Shown piece by piece: positions 7,797 to 14,764 of a stretch of 21,094 nucleotides of DNA; position 1 is the stretch's first letter; every line of letters begins with the position of its first letter. The DNA comes from a virus, in the IMG/VR virus record IMGVR_UViG_3300043015_000642, positions 1 to 21,094 of that record, one strand, 5' to 3'. Under the pieces are notes generated by a model. It made no database searches. It was not told where the DNA came from and was given only the letters and a program-made list of their open reading frames with translations. The position numbers and the translations under genes are program-made.

Positions 7797-8445
7797 ACAC
7801 ATTGACGATTCTATACATTGGGGAGAAAGAGAAGTCTCAAAACTCACTCAGGACATACTAAACATCCACGGGATTACAAGTAATAAAGTAAGGTCGTTTT
7901 TGAATAACATATGTTCAATAGGTGGGACCTATTTAGAGGTTGGTGTTTTTAGAGGATCAACTTTCTGTTCCGCAATATACGGGAATGATATTCACGCTAT
8001 CGGAATTGATAATTTTGCATCACCTAACCTTACTCCTATGGGGGTAAGTCAAAGATTAGCGTCCTATCTTAAACAGGGTCTCGATATACCACCACAAGAG
8101 GATTTTCTTAATAATGTTAAAAGATTCGGAAACCCCAAAAAATTAGATGTTTATAAAACAGACTACACAACCTTTGATTATACTCAACTACCCAAACTAA
8201 ATATTATTTTCTACGATGGTGACACTCGTTTTCATGATCAATATGTGGTACTTAAAAAGTTAGTTCCATTATTCTCAGATCAAACTATTCTAATAATGGA
8301 TGATTGGAATTGGAACAGTGGTGCGTTAGAGAGGGTTATAGAGGAAGGGGGTTTATACGTTACCCACAAAAGGGAGATTTTCACAAGTGGTGAAAACATG
8401 GATGACTTTTGGAATGGGTTAGGTATATTCTTAATTGAGTCTTGA
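7783..8445 (+). CDS. TylF-like class I SAM-dependent methyltransferase
   Basis: 220 residues from ATG 7783; an upstream TTG at 7756 would add nine residues and is less likely. The start overlaps the U32-type gene by 14 bases. TYLEVGVFRGST (49-60) is the SAM-binding motif I. HAIGIDNFAS follows as motif II, then IIFYDGDTRFHDQ and ILIMDDWNW, a pair of acidic motifs typical of TylF/Methyltransf_24-type O-methyltransferases, where the aspartates often bind a metal and guide sugar or hydroxyl methylation. In context it could methylate a hydroxyl created or exposed by the preceding Fe-S enzymes, or a sugar made by the glycosyltransferase operon downstream. The substrate is not shown by sequence. Its stop overlaps the -35 of the next promoter. 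Confidence 0.82.
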   Translation: MDLIKHIDDSIHWGEREVSKLTQDILNIHGITSNKVRSFLNNICSIGGTYLEVGVFRGSTFCSAIYGNDIHAIGIDNFASPNLTPMGVSQRLASYLKQGLDIPPQEDFLNNVKRFGNPKKLDVYKTDYTTFDYTQLPKLNIIFYDGDTRFHDQYVVLKKLVPLFSDQTILIMDDWNWNSGALERVIEEGGLYVTHKREIFTSGENMDDFWNGLGIFLIES

Positions 8446-8470
8446 TAAAACGAAAGGATTTCGTTATATT
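8442..8470 (+). promoter_or_regulatory. Sigma-70-like promoter for the outer-membrane/permease pair
   Basis: TTGATA (8442-8447), a 17-base spacer and TATATT (8465-8470) predict a start near 8477, about 36 bases before the ATG at 8513. The spacer contains the inverted repeat AACGAAA-GGA-TTTCGTT (8449-8465), so a regulator could bind here. The -35 overlaps the stop codon of the methyltransferase gene. Confidence 0.65.
8449..8465. repeat. Perfect 7-bp inverted repeat inside the promoter spacer
   Basis: AACGAAA, loop GGA, TTTCGTT. It fills the space between the -35 and -10 elements. It may be an operator; it has no T-run of terminator type. Confidence 0.6.
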
Positions 8471-8474
8471 CTCA

Positions 8475-8490
8475 ATGTACTTAGGTACAT
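8475..8490. repeat. Perfect 6-bp inverted repeat at the predicted leader start
   Basis: ATGTAC, loop TTAG, GTACAT. The predicted transcription start (about 8477) falls at its 5' edge, so the RNA would begin with a hairpin, or the DNA palindrome may be an operator. Confidence 0.5.
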
Positions 8491-8512
8491 AATATTTCAT
8501 AAAAAATTTAAA

Positions 8513-9439
8513 ATGAAAAAACAAAGAACACCATCATTTGGGTTGGTGAAATCGTTGGGTACAATCATGAGGTTTGTAACTAACAAAGCAATGTTAATTT
8601 TATTTTTGGTGGTTTTGAGTATACCGAACGTGTATGGTCAATATTCAGGACGAGCCCTAAACAATGGACAACAAGACAGTACAGAGGTTAAGAACCTTAA
8701 AGAAGTCGTTGTCACCGCAAGAAGGTACTCACAATTCGAATTGGTTGGTGAAAACAATCAACCGGCATGGACTTTAGTGAGAAAATTCCCTTCAACAAGA
8801 ACTTACATTATGGTCCCGAAAGGTACGGTGATGTATGAGAAATGGTTTGATATGAGATCCCCAAGGGGAGGTGATCCTACCGAAGTTAGAATGAGAGATG
8901 AGTTTGCCTTTGGTCTTGCAAATAGATTAGAATTAGATTTATATCTACACACAGTTTACAAATCAGGGGGATATGAGTCATCTTTTGGTTTTAGAGGTTT
9001 CTCATGGGAGATCCGATATGCCCTTGCAGAATGGGGTAAGATATGGGGTAACCCGACACTATATTTCGAACACAAACTATTAGATGGTAAGTACCAAGGT
9101 ATTGAACCTAAATTACTTTTGGGTGATAGAGTTGGACAACGAGGTATTTGGGGTGTAAACTTAATCTATGAAGCGTACACTGCACCTACACGGGTGGATC
9201 AGAAAAGAGAATATGCGTATACCGCATCTTACGGTCAAATCATAAATGACGACCTAACTATTGGTGTCTCTAATATGTTTAGACACAACGATGTTGATGG
9301 TTCTAATGAATGGTACATTGGACCCGCGGTTCAGTATAGATTTAATGGTAACGCATACCTAAATTTCGAGTTGTTACCGGGGTTAAATGAGGATGCTAAA
9401 CTTTATAGGAACACAATCATATTTGGATGGAGATTTTAA
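8513..9439 (+). CDS. Outer-membrane beta-barrel protein with TonB-box-like segment
   Basis: 308 residues from ATG 8513; an in-frame TTG at 8435 lies upstream of the predicted transcript start. A second ATG at 8567 (Met19) would give a more classical signal peptide. Residues 20-43 form a Sec signal peptide (MRFVTNKA, a hydrophobic core, then NVYGQ as a type I site). The mature N-terminus has NLKEVVVTARR (61-71), close to the TonB box of Bacteroidota TonB-dependent receptors, yet no plug domain follows. About 215 residues of alternating strands (FAFGLANRLELDLYLHTVYK, YFEHKLLDG, YIGPAVQYRF) end in WRF, the terminal aromatic of barrel proteins. It overlaps the permease gene by 13 bases. It may be a porin for permease substrates, or a decoy that ties up TonB or blocks rival phages. 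Function is inferred. Confidence 0.75.
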   Translation: MKKQRTPSFGLVKSLGTIMRFVTNKAMLILFLVVLSIPNVYGQYSGRALNNGQQDSTEVKNLKEVVVTARRYSQFELVGENNQPAWTLVRKFPSTRTYIMVPKGTVMYEKWFDMRSPRGGDPTEVRMRDEFAFGLANRLELDLYLHTVYKSGGYESSFGFRGFSWEIRYALAEWGKIWGNPTLYFEHKLLDGKYQGIEPKLLLGDRVGQRGIWGVNLIYEAYTAPTRVDQKREYAYTASYGQIINDDLTIGVSNMFRHNDVDGSNEWYIGPAVQYRFNGNAYLNFELLPGLNEDAKLYRNTIIFGWRF

Positions 9440-10431
9440 TTAAAGGACAGCATTTTTTAATATATCTAACATTTATCATGTTCGTGACGGGTATTCTTAA
9501 AGACAAAGGATACCTGTCCGATGTATTCCGTTGGATTGCAAGAAATGTGAAGTCAAAGAAAATGGTAGTCTTTTTCGTATCTCTATTTGGAGGAGTACTA
9601 CCAATACCGGGGAGAGTTGCACTATCTGCAAGTATGTTGAATTCAATAGCACCTATAGATAGAAAAAAGAGAAAGAAGTTTGGTATCATAGATTACTTGG
9701 CAACACACCATTACTATCTGTGGTCACCTCTTGAGAAAACTGTAATCATTCCTATGGCGGTTATCGGGTTTACTTATAAGGAGTTCATGGGTTTAATATG
9801 GCCACTACTTCTCATTAGCGTTCTTTATATTGCATATTACATCATGACATTAAAGGACGATGAGATTGATTTAGAGATAACAGATGAACCTACAGATTGG
9901 AGGAATATCGTATTCGTTGTTATACCTTTCTTAATTACCATTTTGGTATCTTGTTTTACGGATTATTATTTCTTTGCATTTTTCGTCTTCACATTATACC
10001 TAACCCAATACTCCAACAGTTGGAAAAAACTATATGGATATGTGAATGGTGAATTAATTATCATAGTCGGTTTGGTTATTATATTAGGTAACATTGCAAA
10101 CTATTACTACGATGATATCGAAAATTATATCCGACTATACACAGAACCCGAACACATACTTGTGGTTGCGGTTTTAGGTTTCCTTTCTTCATTCTTATTG
10201 GGATCATCCGCTAAGTATGCGAGTATTGTGAGTTTATTAACTGTTGTGTTCGGTGTTGAATATTTTGTTTTATTCTTCACTTTAGAATATTCAGGATATT
10301 TAATATCACCCTCACATAAATGTTTACCCATTGGTCAGAAATATTTTCACACAGGTTTTATGACTTACTTAAAGGCATTAATCATATGGATAGGATTTAT
10401 GGTGACTTATGGTATTATAACAGTGATTTAG
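9427..10431 (+). CDS. DUF401-like inner-membrane permease
   Basis: 334 residues with about nine to ten hydrophobic segments (roughly 9-25, 46-62, 106-136, 160-192, 209-224, 243-258, 265-286, 315-333) and short charged loops. GGVLPIPGRVALSA (55-68) and SGYLISPSHKCL (289-300) are the two half-site motifs expected of DUF401, a family related by fold to anion or dicarboxylate permeases. The pair of re-entrant-like motifs suggests an inverted repeat transporter. The substrate is unknown. The ATG lies within the last codons of the outer-membrane gene, so the two are translated together, which is what an outer/inner membrane uptake or export pair would need. A membrane permease of this size is unusual cargo for a phage. 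Confidence 0.75.
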   Translation: MEILIKGQHFLIYLTFIMFVTGILKDKGYLSDVFRWIARNVKSKKMVVFFVSLFGGVLPIPGRVALSASMLNSIAPIDRKKRKKFGIIDYLATHHYYLWSPLEKTVIIPMAVIGFTYKEFMGLIWPLLLISVLYIAYYIMTLKDDEIDLEITDEPTDWRNIVFVVIPFLITILVSCFTDYYFFAFFVFTLYLTQYSNSWKKLYGYVNGELIIIVGLVIILGNIANYYYDDIENYIRLYTEPEHILVVAVLGFLSSFLLGSSAKYASIVSLLTVVFGVEYFVLFFTLEYSGYLISPSHKCLPIGQKYFHTGFMTYLKALIIWIGFMVTYGIITVI

Positions 10432-10433
10432 AC

Positions 10434-10450
10434 TTGACTTTTTAAGTCAA
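10434..10450. repeat. Perfect 7-bp inverted repeat overlapping the -35
   Basis: TTGACTT, loop TTT, AAGTCAA, directly after the permease stop. It could be a weak terminator stem for the permease transcript, but no U-run follows at once; overlap with the -35 favours an operator. Confidence 0.55.
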
Positions 10451-10462
10451 ATAAAGTATATT
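10434..10462 (+). promoter_or_regulatory. Sigma-70-like promoter before the gene at 10479
   Basis: TTGACT (10434-10439), a 17-base spacer and TATATT (10457-10462) predict a start near 10469, giving a leader of about 10 bases of A-rich sequence before ATG 10479. The -35 is one arm of the inverted repeat TTGACTT-TTT-AAGTCAA (10434-10450), which could be an operator. Confidence 0.7.
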
Positions 10463-10478
10463 TTTAAAAAAAGAAATT

Positions 10479-10925
10479 ATGTCTACAAAATTAACGATCG
10501 ATCAAATTTTGCAGCTTGATGCTGAAATTAACGGGTTCACCAACCCTCAAACAGGTGACGTAGTCTATGAAGGTTTCGTTAAACAACCACTATCAATTCT
10601 ACTCAAGTATGAATTAACTGAATTATCTAACACCCTAAAAGAGGAAAGAGAAAAGGTTGATTCATTAAGAAATGAGTTAATTGAAAAGTATGGTGAAAGT
10701 AACGAAGATGGTAGTATTCAAATCAGTCCGACCATTGAAGAGAAAAAGGGTAAGAAAACTGAAACAGTAAGAAACCCTAAGTATGTGGAGTTCGTTGAAG
10801 AATACAACAAGTTACTTCAAAAAGAAATCGAGGTCTCTCACCCTGAGATTACTAAAGAAGACCTTAAAGATGCGGGTAAAACCAAAGATCAATACAATAT
10901 ATTATTTAAATTGGTTACAGGTTAA
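10479..10925 (+). CDS. Unrecognised charged phage protein (148 aa)
   Basis: Not recognised with certainty. Residues 1-60 include PLSILLKYELTELSNTLKEE, a helix that leads into a charged coiled coil (60-75, EREKVDSLRNELIEKYGE), then an acidic loop with DGSIQI, and a second helical section with YVEFVEEYNKLLQKEIEV. The pattern of two helices around a YGE-DG turn resembles small phage proteins annotated DUF1617 or similar, which is only a resemblance. It has its own promoter with a very short leader. Its stop shares TTAA with the stop of the convergent glycosyltransferase gene, leaving no space for a terminator. Confidence 0.68.
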   Translation: MSTKLTIDQILQLDAEINGFTNPQTGDVVYEGFVKQPLSILLKYELTELSNTLKEEREKVDSLRNELIEKYGESNEDGSIQISPTIEEKKGKKTETVRNPKYVEFVEEYNKLLQKEIEVSHPEITKEDLKDAGKTKDQYNILFKLVTG

Positions 10926-12019
10926 ACCTTATTTCTGATTTCAATCAACAAATTTCCGATTTGATATTCCCCTACTTCGTAGTGTGGGATTGATAATCGG
11001 ATTTTGTTTATAGTATACATATCCTCATCGGTCATGGGGTATGTTTCGTACACCATTACATCGACCATTTCAGGTAAAACAAATTTAGATCTTATATCAT
11101 AATTTGTATTCTGTTGTTCGTTTTTGATGTAGTCTTCAGGTACCTTACCAAGATTAATCTTATCGAAGTAAGGTTCGAGATTGTAAAGTTTACTATCATT
11201 TAGTGTGGTAAGACCCATGTTAAAAGTCTTATAGGTGAATATCTCATCCTCCCAATATCTAAGTTCATTGAACACGGGAATAGGTATACCCCACTTACGT
11301 ATGAAGTTTCTTATGTTTCTGTGCTCACTCAACCTACTTTCATCGGAGCGTAACTCCCTACTTGTTTTAGACACGAAGTGATAGACTACAGCACACTCTG
11401 TAGTTTTAAGGTTATACCCCTTTAGTTTTGCTCTAATTAGGAAGTCATCATCTTCACAAAAGAAGGGATCGAAAGTAAATCCATCGAATAACCCCACATC
11501 CATAAAGACCGACTTATAACCTGACATGAAAAATGTACCACCATCAACTAATACATCATTATGTTTCACCCGATCAACATACTCATTAAACATTGGGTAA
11601 TTGAAATCAAAAAACGATCTACCAAGATCTAACAATACCTTACCGGGTCTTTTATGTCCCTTAAATATTGGGGGTTCAATTGTGGTGTAAGTTAAAAGAG
11701 TCTTTTCATCAATTAGACGAGATAGGTTTTCTAAAAAGTTCTGACCAATAACCATATCATTATGGATTAGAACTAATTTTTCAGTATCTACTAATTTGAT
11801 GGCGGAGTTGTAATTGTCAGAAAAGGTTAGTTTATCATCGTCATGTATAAATGAAAGGTAATCATCCTCTAACGACTGTAACCATTCTAACGTACCATCA
11901 GTTGAACCACCACTACTTATGACCATTGGTGCTTCGGGGTATATATCTCGTATTCTATTATAACAATCTTTTGTGTAGTCTAAATTATTGTAGACTGCAA
12001 GTACTAATGATATATCCAT
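10922..12019 (-). CDS. GT2-type glycosyltransferase with C-terminal extension
   Basis: 365 residues; last gene of the minus-strand glycosylation operon. MDISLVLAVYNNLDYTKDC is the opening strand and helix of a GT-A fold, SSGGSTDGT (35-43) is the nucleotide-sugar loop in the place of the usual D-x-S-x-D, and HND (86-88) is the DxD-type metal site. FCEDDDFLIRAKLKGY (187-202) gives the catalytic ED motif and H214 a possible further metal ligand. About 130 residues beyond the core (DEIFTYKTFNMG onward) are unassigned and might bind acceptor or partners. The start is two bases after the stop of the preceding GT gene. Donor and acceptor cannot be read from sequence. Confidence 0.85.
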   Translation of the reverse strand: MDISLVLAVYNNLDYTKDCYNRIRDIYPEAPMVISSGGSTDGTLEWLQSLEDDYLSFIHDDDKLTFSDNYNSAIKLVDTEKLVLIHNDMVIGQNFLENLSRLIDEKTLLTYTTIEPPIFKGHKRPGKVLLDLGRSFFDFNYPMFNEYVDRVKHNDVLVDGGTFFMSGYKSVFMDVGLFDGFTFDPFFCEDDDFLIRAKLKGYNLKTTECAVVYHFVSKTSRELRSDESRLSEHRNIRNFIRKWGIPIPVFNELRYWEDEIFTYKTFNMGLTTLNDSKLYNLEPYFDKINLGKVPEDYIKNEQQNTNYDIRSKFVLPEMVDVMVYETYPMTDEDMYTINKIRLSIPHYEVGEYQIGNLLIEIRNKV

Positions 12020-12021
12020 AA

Positions 12022-12651
12022 TTATGATTGGAGGTCGTCGTATAGTTTATTTTGTCTCTCCTGTCTTTCGATGGTTTTAGGGTGGATTAGAGAGTAGATC
12101 TCATCCTCAGGTAGGTTGGTGTAGGTATTGAAGTTAACTAACCTCTCATGCACCTTACCGTACCATCTTATTCTACCTTCTTTCTTCCATATACGAGTTT
12201 GGTAATCAGGGAAGTTAACCCAACCTTTTTTATTGGTCCTCCAACCCCACTTTTCCACATGTTCTTCAGTTAGTCCATCAACAGTATTAACTCTCGGAAC
12301 TAAAAACACCTCATTCTTAGGGTTGACCAATATAATCTCAGGTAAGACCCTAATTAAGTTAGGGTGTGGTATTTCATCTGCATCTATTTGGAATATGTAA
12401 TCACCTCTACAGTAATCAATTAAATTATTTTTCCATTCACCGAAATGACCGTCGAAATAACCCCTCCACATTTGGAAGTTCGGTAATTTATTATACCCGA
12501 CCAACCAATCAGCAATTTCTTTGGAACCGTTCTTTTGGTCAAAAAGAACCACAATCTCATCTATCGGTCTTTTGTTCTCCAATAAGAACTTTACGAGTCT
12601 TTGGATTTCCTCAAACTCATTACATACGGTTATTGCGTAACTAATTTTCAT
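12022..12651 (-). CDS. Small GT2-type glycosyltransferase
   Basis: 209 residues, near the minimum for a GT-A domain. KISYAITVCNEFEEIQRLV starts the fold, DQKNGSKE is the donor loop and FQIDADEIP (87-95) contains the D90-x-D92 metal site. The following VPRVNTVDGL, WGWRTNKKGW, YQTRIWKK and WYGKVHERLV resemble LPS-core or SunS-like transferases, where H in KVHE is often conserved. No membrane anchor is present, so it acts in the cytosol or at the membrane face with partners. Its ATG overlaps the epimerase stop by one base (TAATG on the minus strand). The acceptor is unknown. Confidence 0.83.
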   Translation of the reverse strand: MKISYAITVCNEFEEIQRLVKFLLENKRPIDEIVVLFDQKNGSKEIADWLVGYNKLPNFQMWRGYFDGHFGEWKNNLIDYCRGDYIFQIDADEIPHPNLIRVLPEIILVNPKNEVFLVPRVNTVDGLTEEHVEKWGWRTNKKGWVNFPDYQTRIWKKEGRIRWYGKVHERLVNFNTYTNLPEDEIYSLIHPKTIERQERQNKLYDDLQS

Positions 12652-13499
12652 TATAGACTTAAAATATAATCTCTTAATTTGTCTTTAGGTGACCAACCAA
12701 GTCTTTGTAGTGTGTCGTCATTCTCTCTACGAGTTTCGAGATAATTTCCGTTTTGGTTTGGTAAGTTAATCTTTTCTAAATCACCGAATCTCTCTTTAAA
12801 CATCTCAAATACTTCGTTTATTGAATAATTCATACCTGTACCAAGTTCCCACGCTTCATTGTGAGACTCGTTACCCATACCAATCCTAACTAAACCATCT
12901 ACAATATCATCTACGTGGGTAAAGTCTCTACGTTGTTCACCGTCTGAGACAATGGTGATTGGTTTACCTGTTTTGATCTGATGTCTCCAAATCCCGATTA
13001 CCGCGGCCCACTTACCATCAACCAATTCGTTTGGTCCGTAGACATTGTAAAAACGAGCAATCTCGAAGTCACACAAATAAGTTTTCCTATAAAGTCTGAA
13101 AATATCTTCACCGAGTTTTTTGTATGTTGCATAAGGTGAATCTTCGGGGTTGTGCCATTGGGATGATGAACCTGCGTAAACCACTTTAACTTTATGGAAT
13201 TTAGCCCACTCGGCTACGATCTGACAACACTGAGTATTAGACCTAAATGTCTCAACGGGATTATCAAATGATGGTTGTATTCTTGATAATGCAGACAAGT
13301 GGAAACAAAGATCAAATGAACCGTTTAGTTCAAATATGTTTTCCACGTCTGTATAGATATAAGTACAACCCTCCACCTCATATTCTTTTAAACCTGTGGA
13401 TAGGTTATCAATTGATGTGACTGTGTGACCCTCACTAATTAATCTCTTAATTAAATTACTCCCTATAAATCCATTACCACCTGTAACTAATATTTTCAT
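12651..13499 (-). CDS. NAD-dependent nucleotide-sugar epimerase/dehydratase (extended SDR)
   Basis: 282 residues. The N-terminal GGNGFIG (7-13) in MKILVTGGNGFIGSNLI is the NAD-binding glycine motif, SIDNLSTG carries the acidic residue that prefers NAD, and Y123-x3-K127 with the serines at 111-113 forms the catalytic triad. RFYNVYGPNE and RRDFTHVDDIVDGLVR are standard extended-SDR motifs of GalE/WbpP-like 4-epimerases and related dehydratases. It is shorter than typical GalE (about 330), so part of the substrate domain is trimmed. It probably makes the sugar donor used by the four neighbouring transferases. It overlaps the upstream GT4 gene by four bases (ATGA). Which sugar is not determinable here. 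Confidence 0.88.
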   Translation of the reverse strand: MKILVTGGNGFIGSNLIKRLISEGHTVTSIDNLSTGLKEYEVEGCTYIYTDVENIFELNGSFDLCFHLSALSRIQPSFDNPVETFRSNTQCCQIVAEWAKFHKVKVVYAGSSSQWHNPEDSPYATYKKLGEDIFRLYRKTYLCDFEIARFYNVYGPNELVDGKWAAVIGIWRHQIKTGKPITIVSDGEQRRDFTHVDDIVDGLVRIGMGNESHNEAWELGTGMNYSINEVFEMFKERFGDLEKINLPNQNGNYLETRRENDDTLQRLGWSPKDKLRDYILSL

Positions 13500-14764
13500 T
13501 CTTTTTCAACCTTCTTTAATTCGGGTAAAACCAATTTTGTTTTTGTTGGTTTTATCTCCTCTTTTATCGATAAACCTTCAAAAATCATTTTTAAATCTTC
13601 TGTGGTTTTCTCAAGTGAGAAGGATTTTATATTGTCCTCTCTTAATTCTTCCGATCTCTCTAAGAAATCATCGTATTCTTCTCTTACAACTTTTAAAACT
13701 TCGACAACCTCGTTGTAGTTGGCGGTGAACCATTTCGAACTTTTCATTATGAAATCATCACTTGCACTTTCATGTACTTCAGTCAACTTACCACCCAAAA
13801 GAACCGCCTTGTTCATTGGTAGGAAGTCCTTATGTCCTGACCAATTTGAGGCGATGACAGGTTTACCTGACATGGAGAATTCTAATAATGGTCTACCAAA
13901 ACCTTCACCCTTTGTTAATGTTACCATTGTCTTTACCTTAGGGTGATTATACAGATCATTCATTTCCTTATCCGTTAATTGACCGAAAAGTAGGTATATG
14001 GATGGTGGGTTAGAATAAGACTGTGTAATCTGTTGAATTTTTTTTCTGAAGTATTCCCTTTGTTTTATAGAGAAAGTAGCTCCTGAGGTCTTTAAAATCA
14101 ATGCAGGACGATCCTCACCCTCTTTAAAAGACTCACAGAAACATTTAATCAACATACCAACGTCTTTTCTGTCCTGACCGATATCACCTTTTAACCAATG
14201 ACCAACAAAAAGGAATGCAAAATCCTCTTCAATATTTAACTCAAGATCCGATTCCGTTTTATAGTAGGTAGATAGATCAACACCCTCATGTAAAATTTCT
14301 ATGGGTGTGGTTATCCTATGTTGTTTGATTAATTTGCCTGTTACTTTATCGGTTTCATTGTAAACGGTTTGAAGTAAAACATCACGAGAAAAAGTGGATG
14401 TTGTAATTACTTTGTCCATTCTATTAATCCCATCTACCCACGATTTAGGTGCTGCTGTTGTCTCGATACCAGCGGTGATACCTATGTTATATTTTCCTTT
14501 TCTTTGGAATTCGTTTGGTACGGTGACCTGAACATAAATTTCGGGTTGTTCATCTAATGAAGTAACAATACTTGATTCAATCCATTGATGGAACAAATCG
14601 TTTTCAGGATCTAATGCAGTCATTGGAGTATTCCCCCAATTACAACTATCTATTTTAATATCGAATAAATCTAAATCGTATAATGATTTTAGGACATCCC
14701 TTGAATGTGATCCGTAACCACTTAGTGTTTTAATCGGTCCTCTAAATAATAGTGTTCTCTTCAT
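13496..14764 (-). CDS. GT4-family glycosyltransferase (GT-B fold)
   Basis: 422 residues. The C-terminal donor domain has EGFGRPLLE (287-295), the E-x7-E motif of retaining GT4 enzymes, followed by FSMSGKPVIASNWSGHKDFL. The N-terminal acceptor domain starts RTLLFRGPIKTLSGYGSHSRD, with a glycine-rich loop, and includes ITAGIETTAAPKSW. LFVGHWLKGDIGQDRKD marks the inter-domain link. The final 60 residues are charged, with a lysine-rich tail (EEIKPTKTKLVLPELKKVEKE). The start overlaps the previous stop by one base and its stop overlaps the epimerase start by four, so the genes are translationally coupled. Specificity is unknown. Confidence 0.87.
   Translation of the reverse strand: MKRTLLFRGPIKTLSGYGSHSRDVLKSLYDLDLFDIKIDSCNWGNTPMTALDPENDLFHQWIESSIVTSLDEQPEIYVQVTVPNEFQRKGKYNIGITAGIETTAAPKSWVDGINRMDKVITTSTFSRDVLLQTVYNETDKVTGKLIKQHRITTPIEILHEGVDLSTYYKTESDLELNIEEDFAFLFVGHWLKGDIGQDRKDVGMLIKCFCESFKEGEDRPALILKTSGATFSIKQREYFRKKIQQITQSYSNPPSIYLLFGQLTDKEMNDLYNHPKVKTMVTLTKGEGFGRPLLEFSMSGKPVIASNWSGHKDFLPMNKAVLLGGKLTEVHESASDDFIMKSSKWFTANYNEVVEVLKVVREEYDDFLERSEELREDNIKSFSLEKTTEDLKMIFEGLSIKEEIKPTKTKLVLPELKKVEKE

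Noticed and set aside
8435-8512. TTG-started N-terminal extension of the outer-membrane protein
   Set aside because: It lies upstream of the predicted transcript start and puts 26 unlikely residues before the signal peptide.
12366-12644. Plus-strand frame of 92 residues inside the small GT2 gene
   Set aside because: The opposite strand has a clear glycosyltransferase with DxD motif; this frame has unlikely composition.
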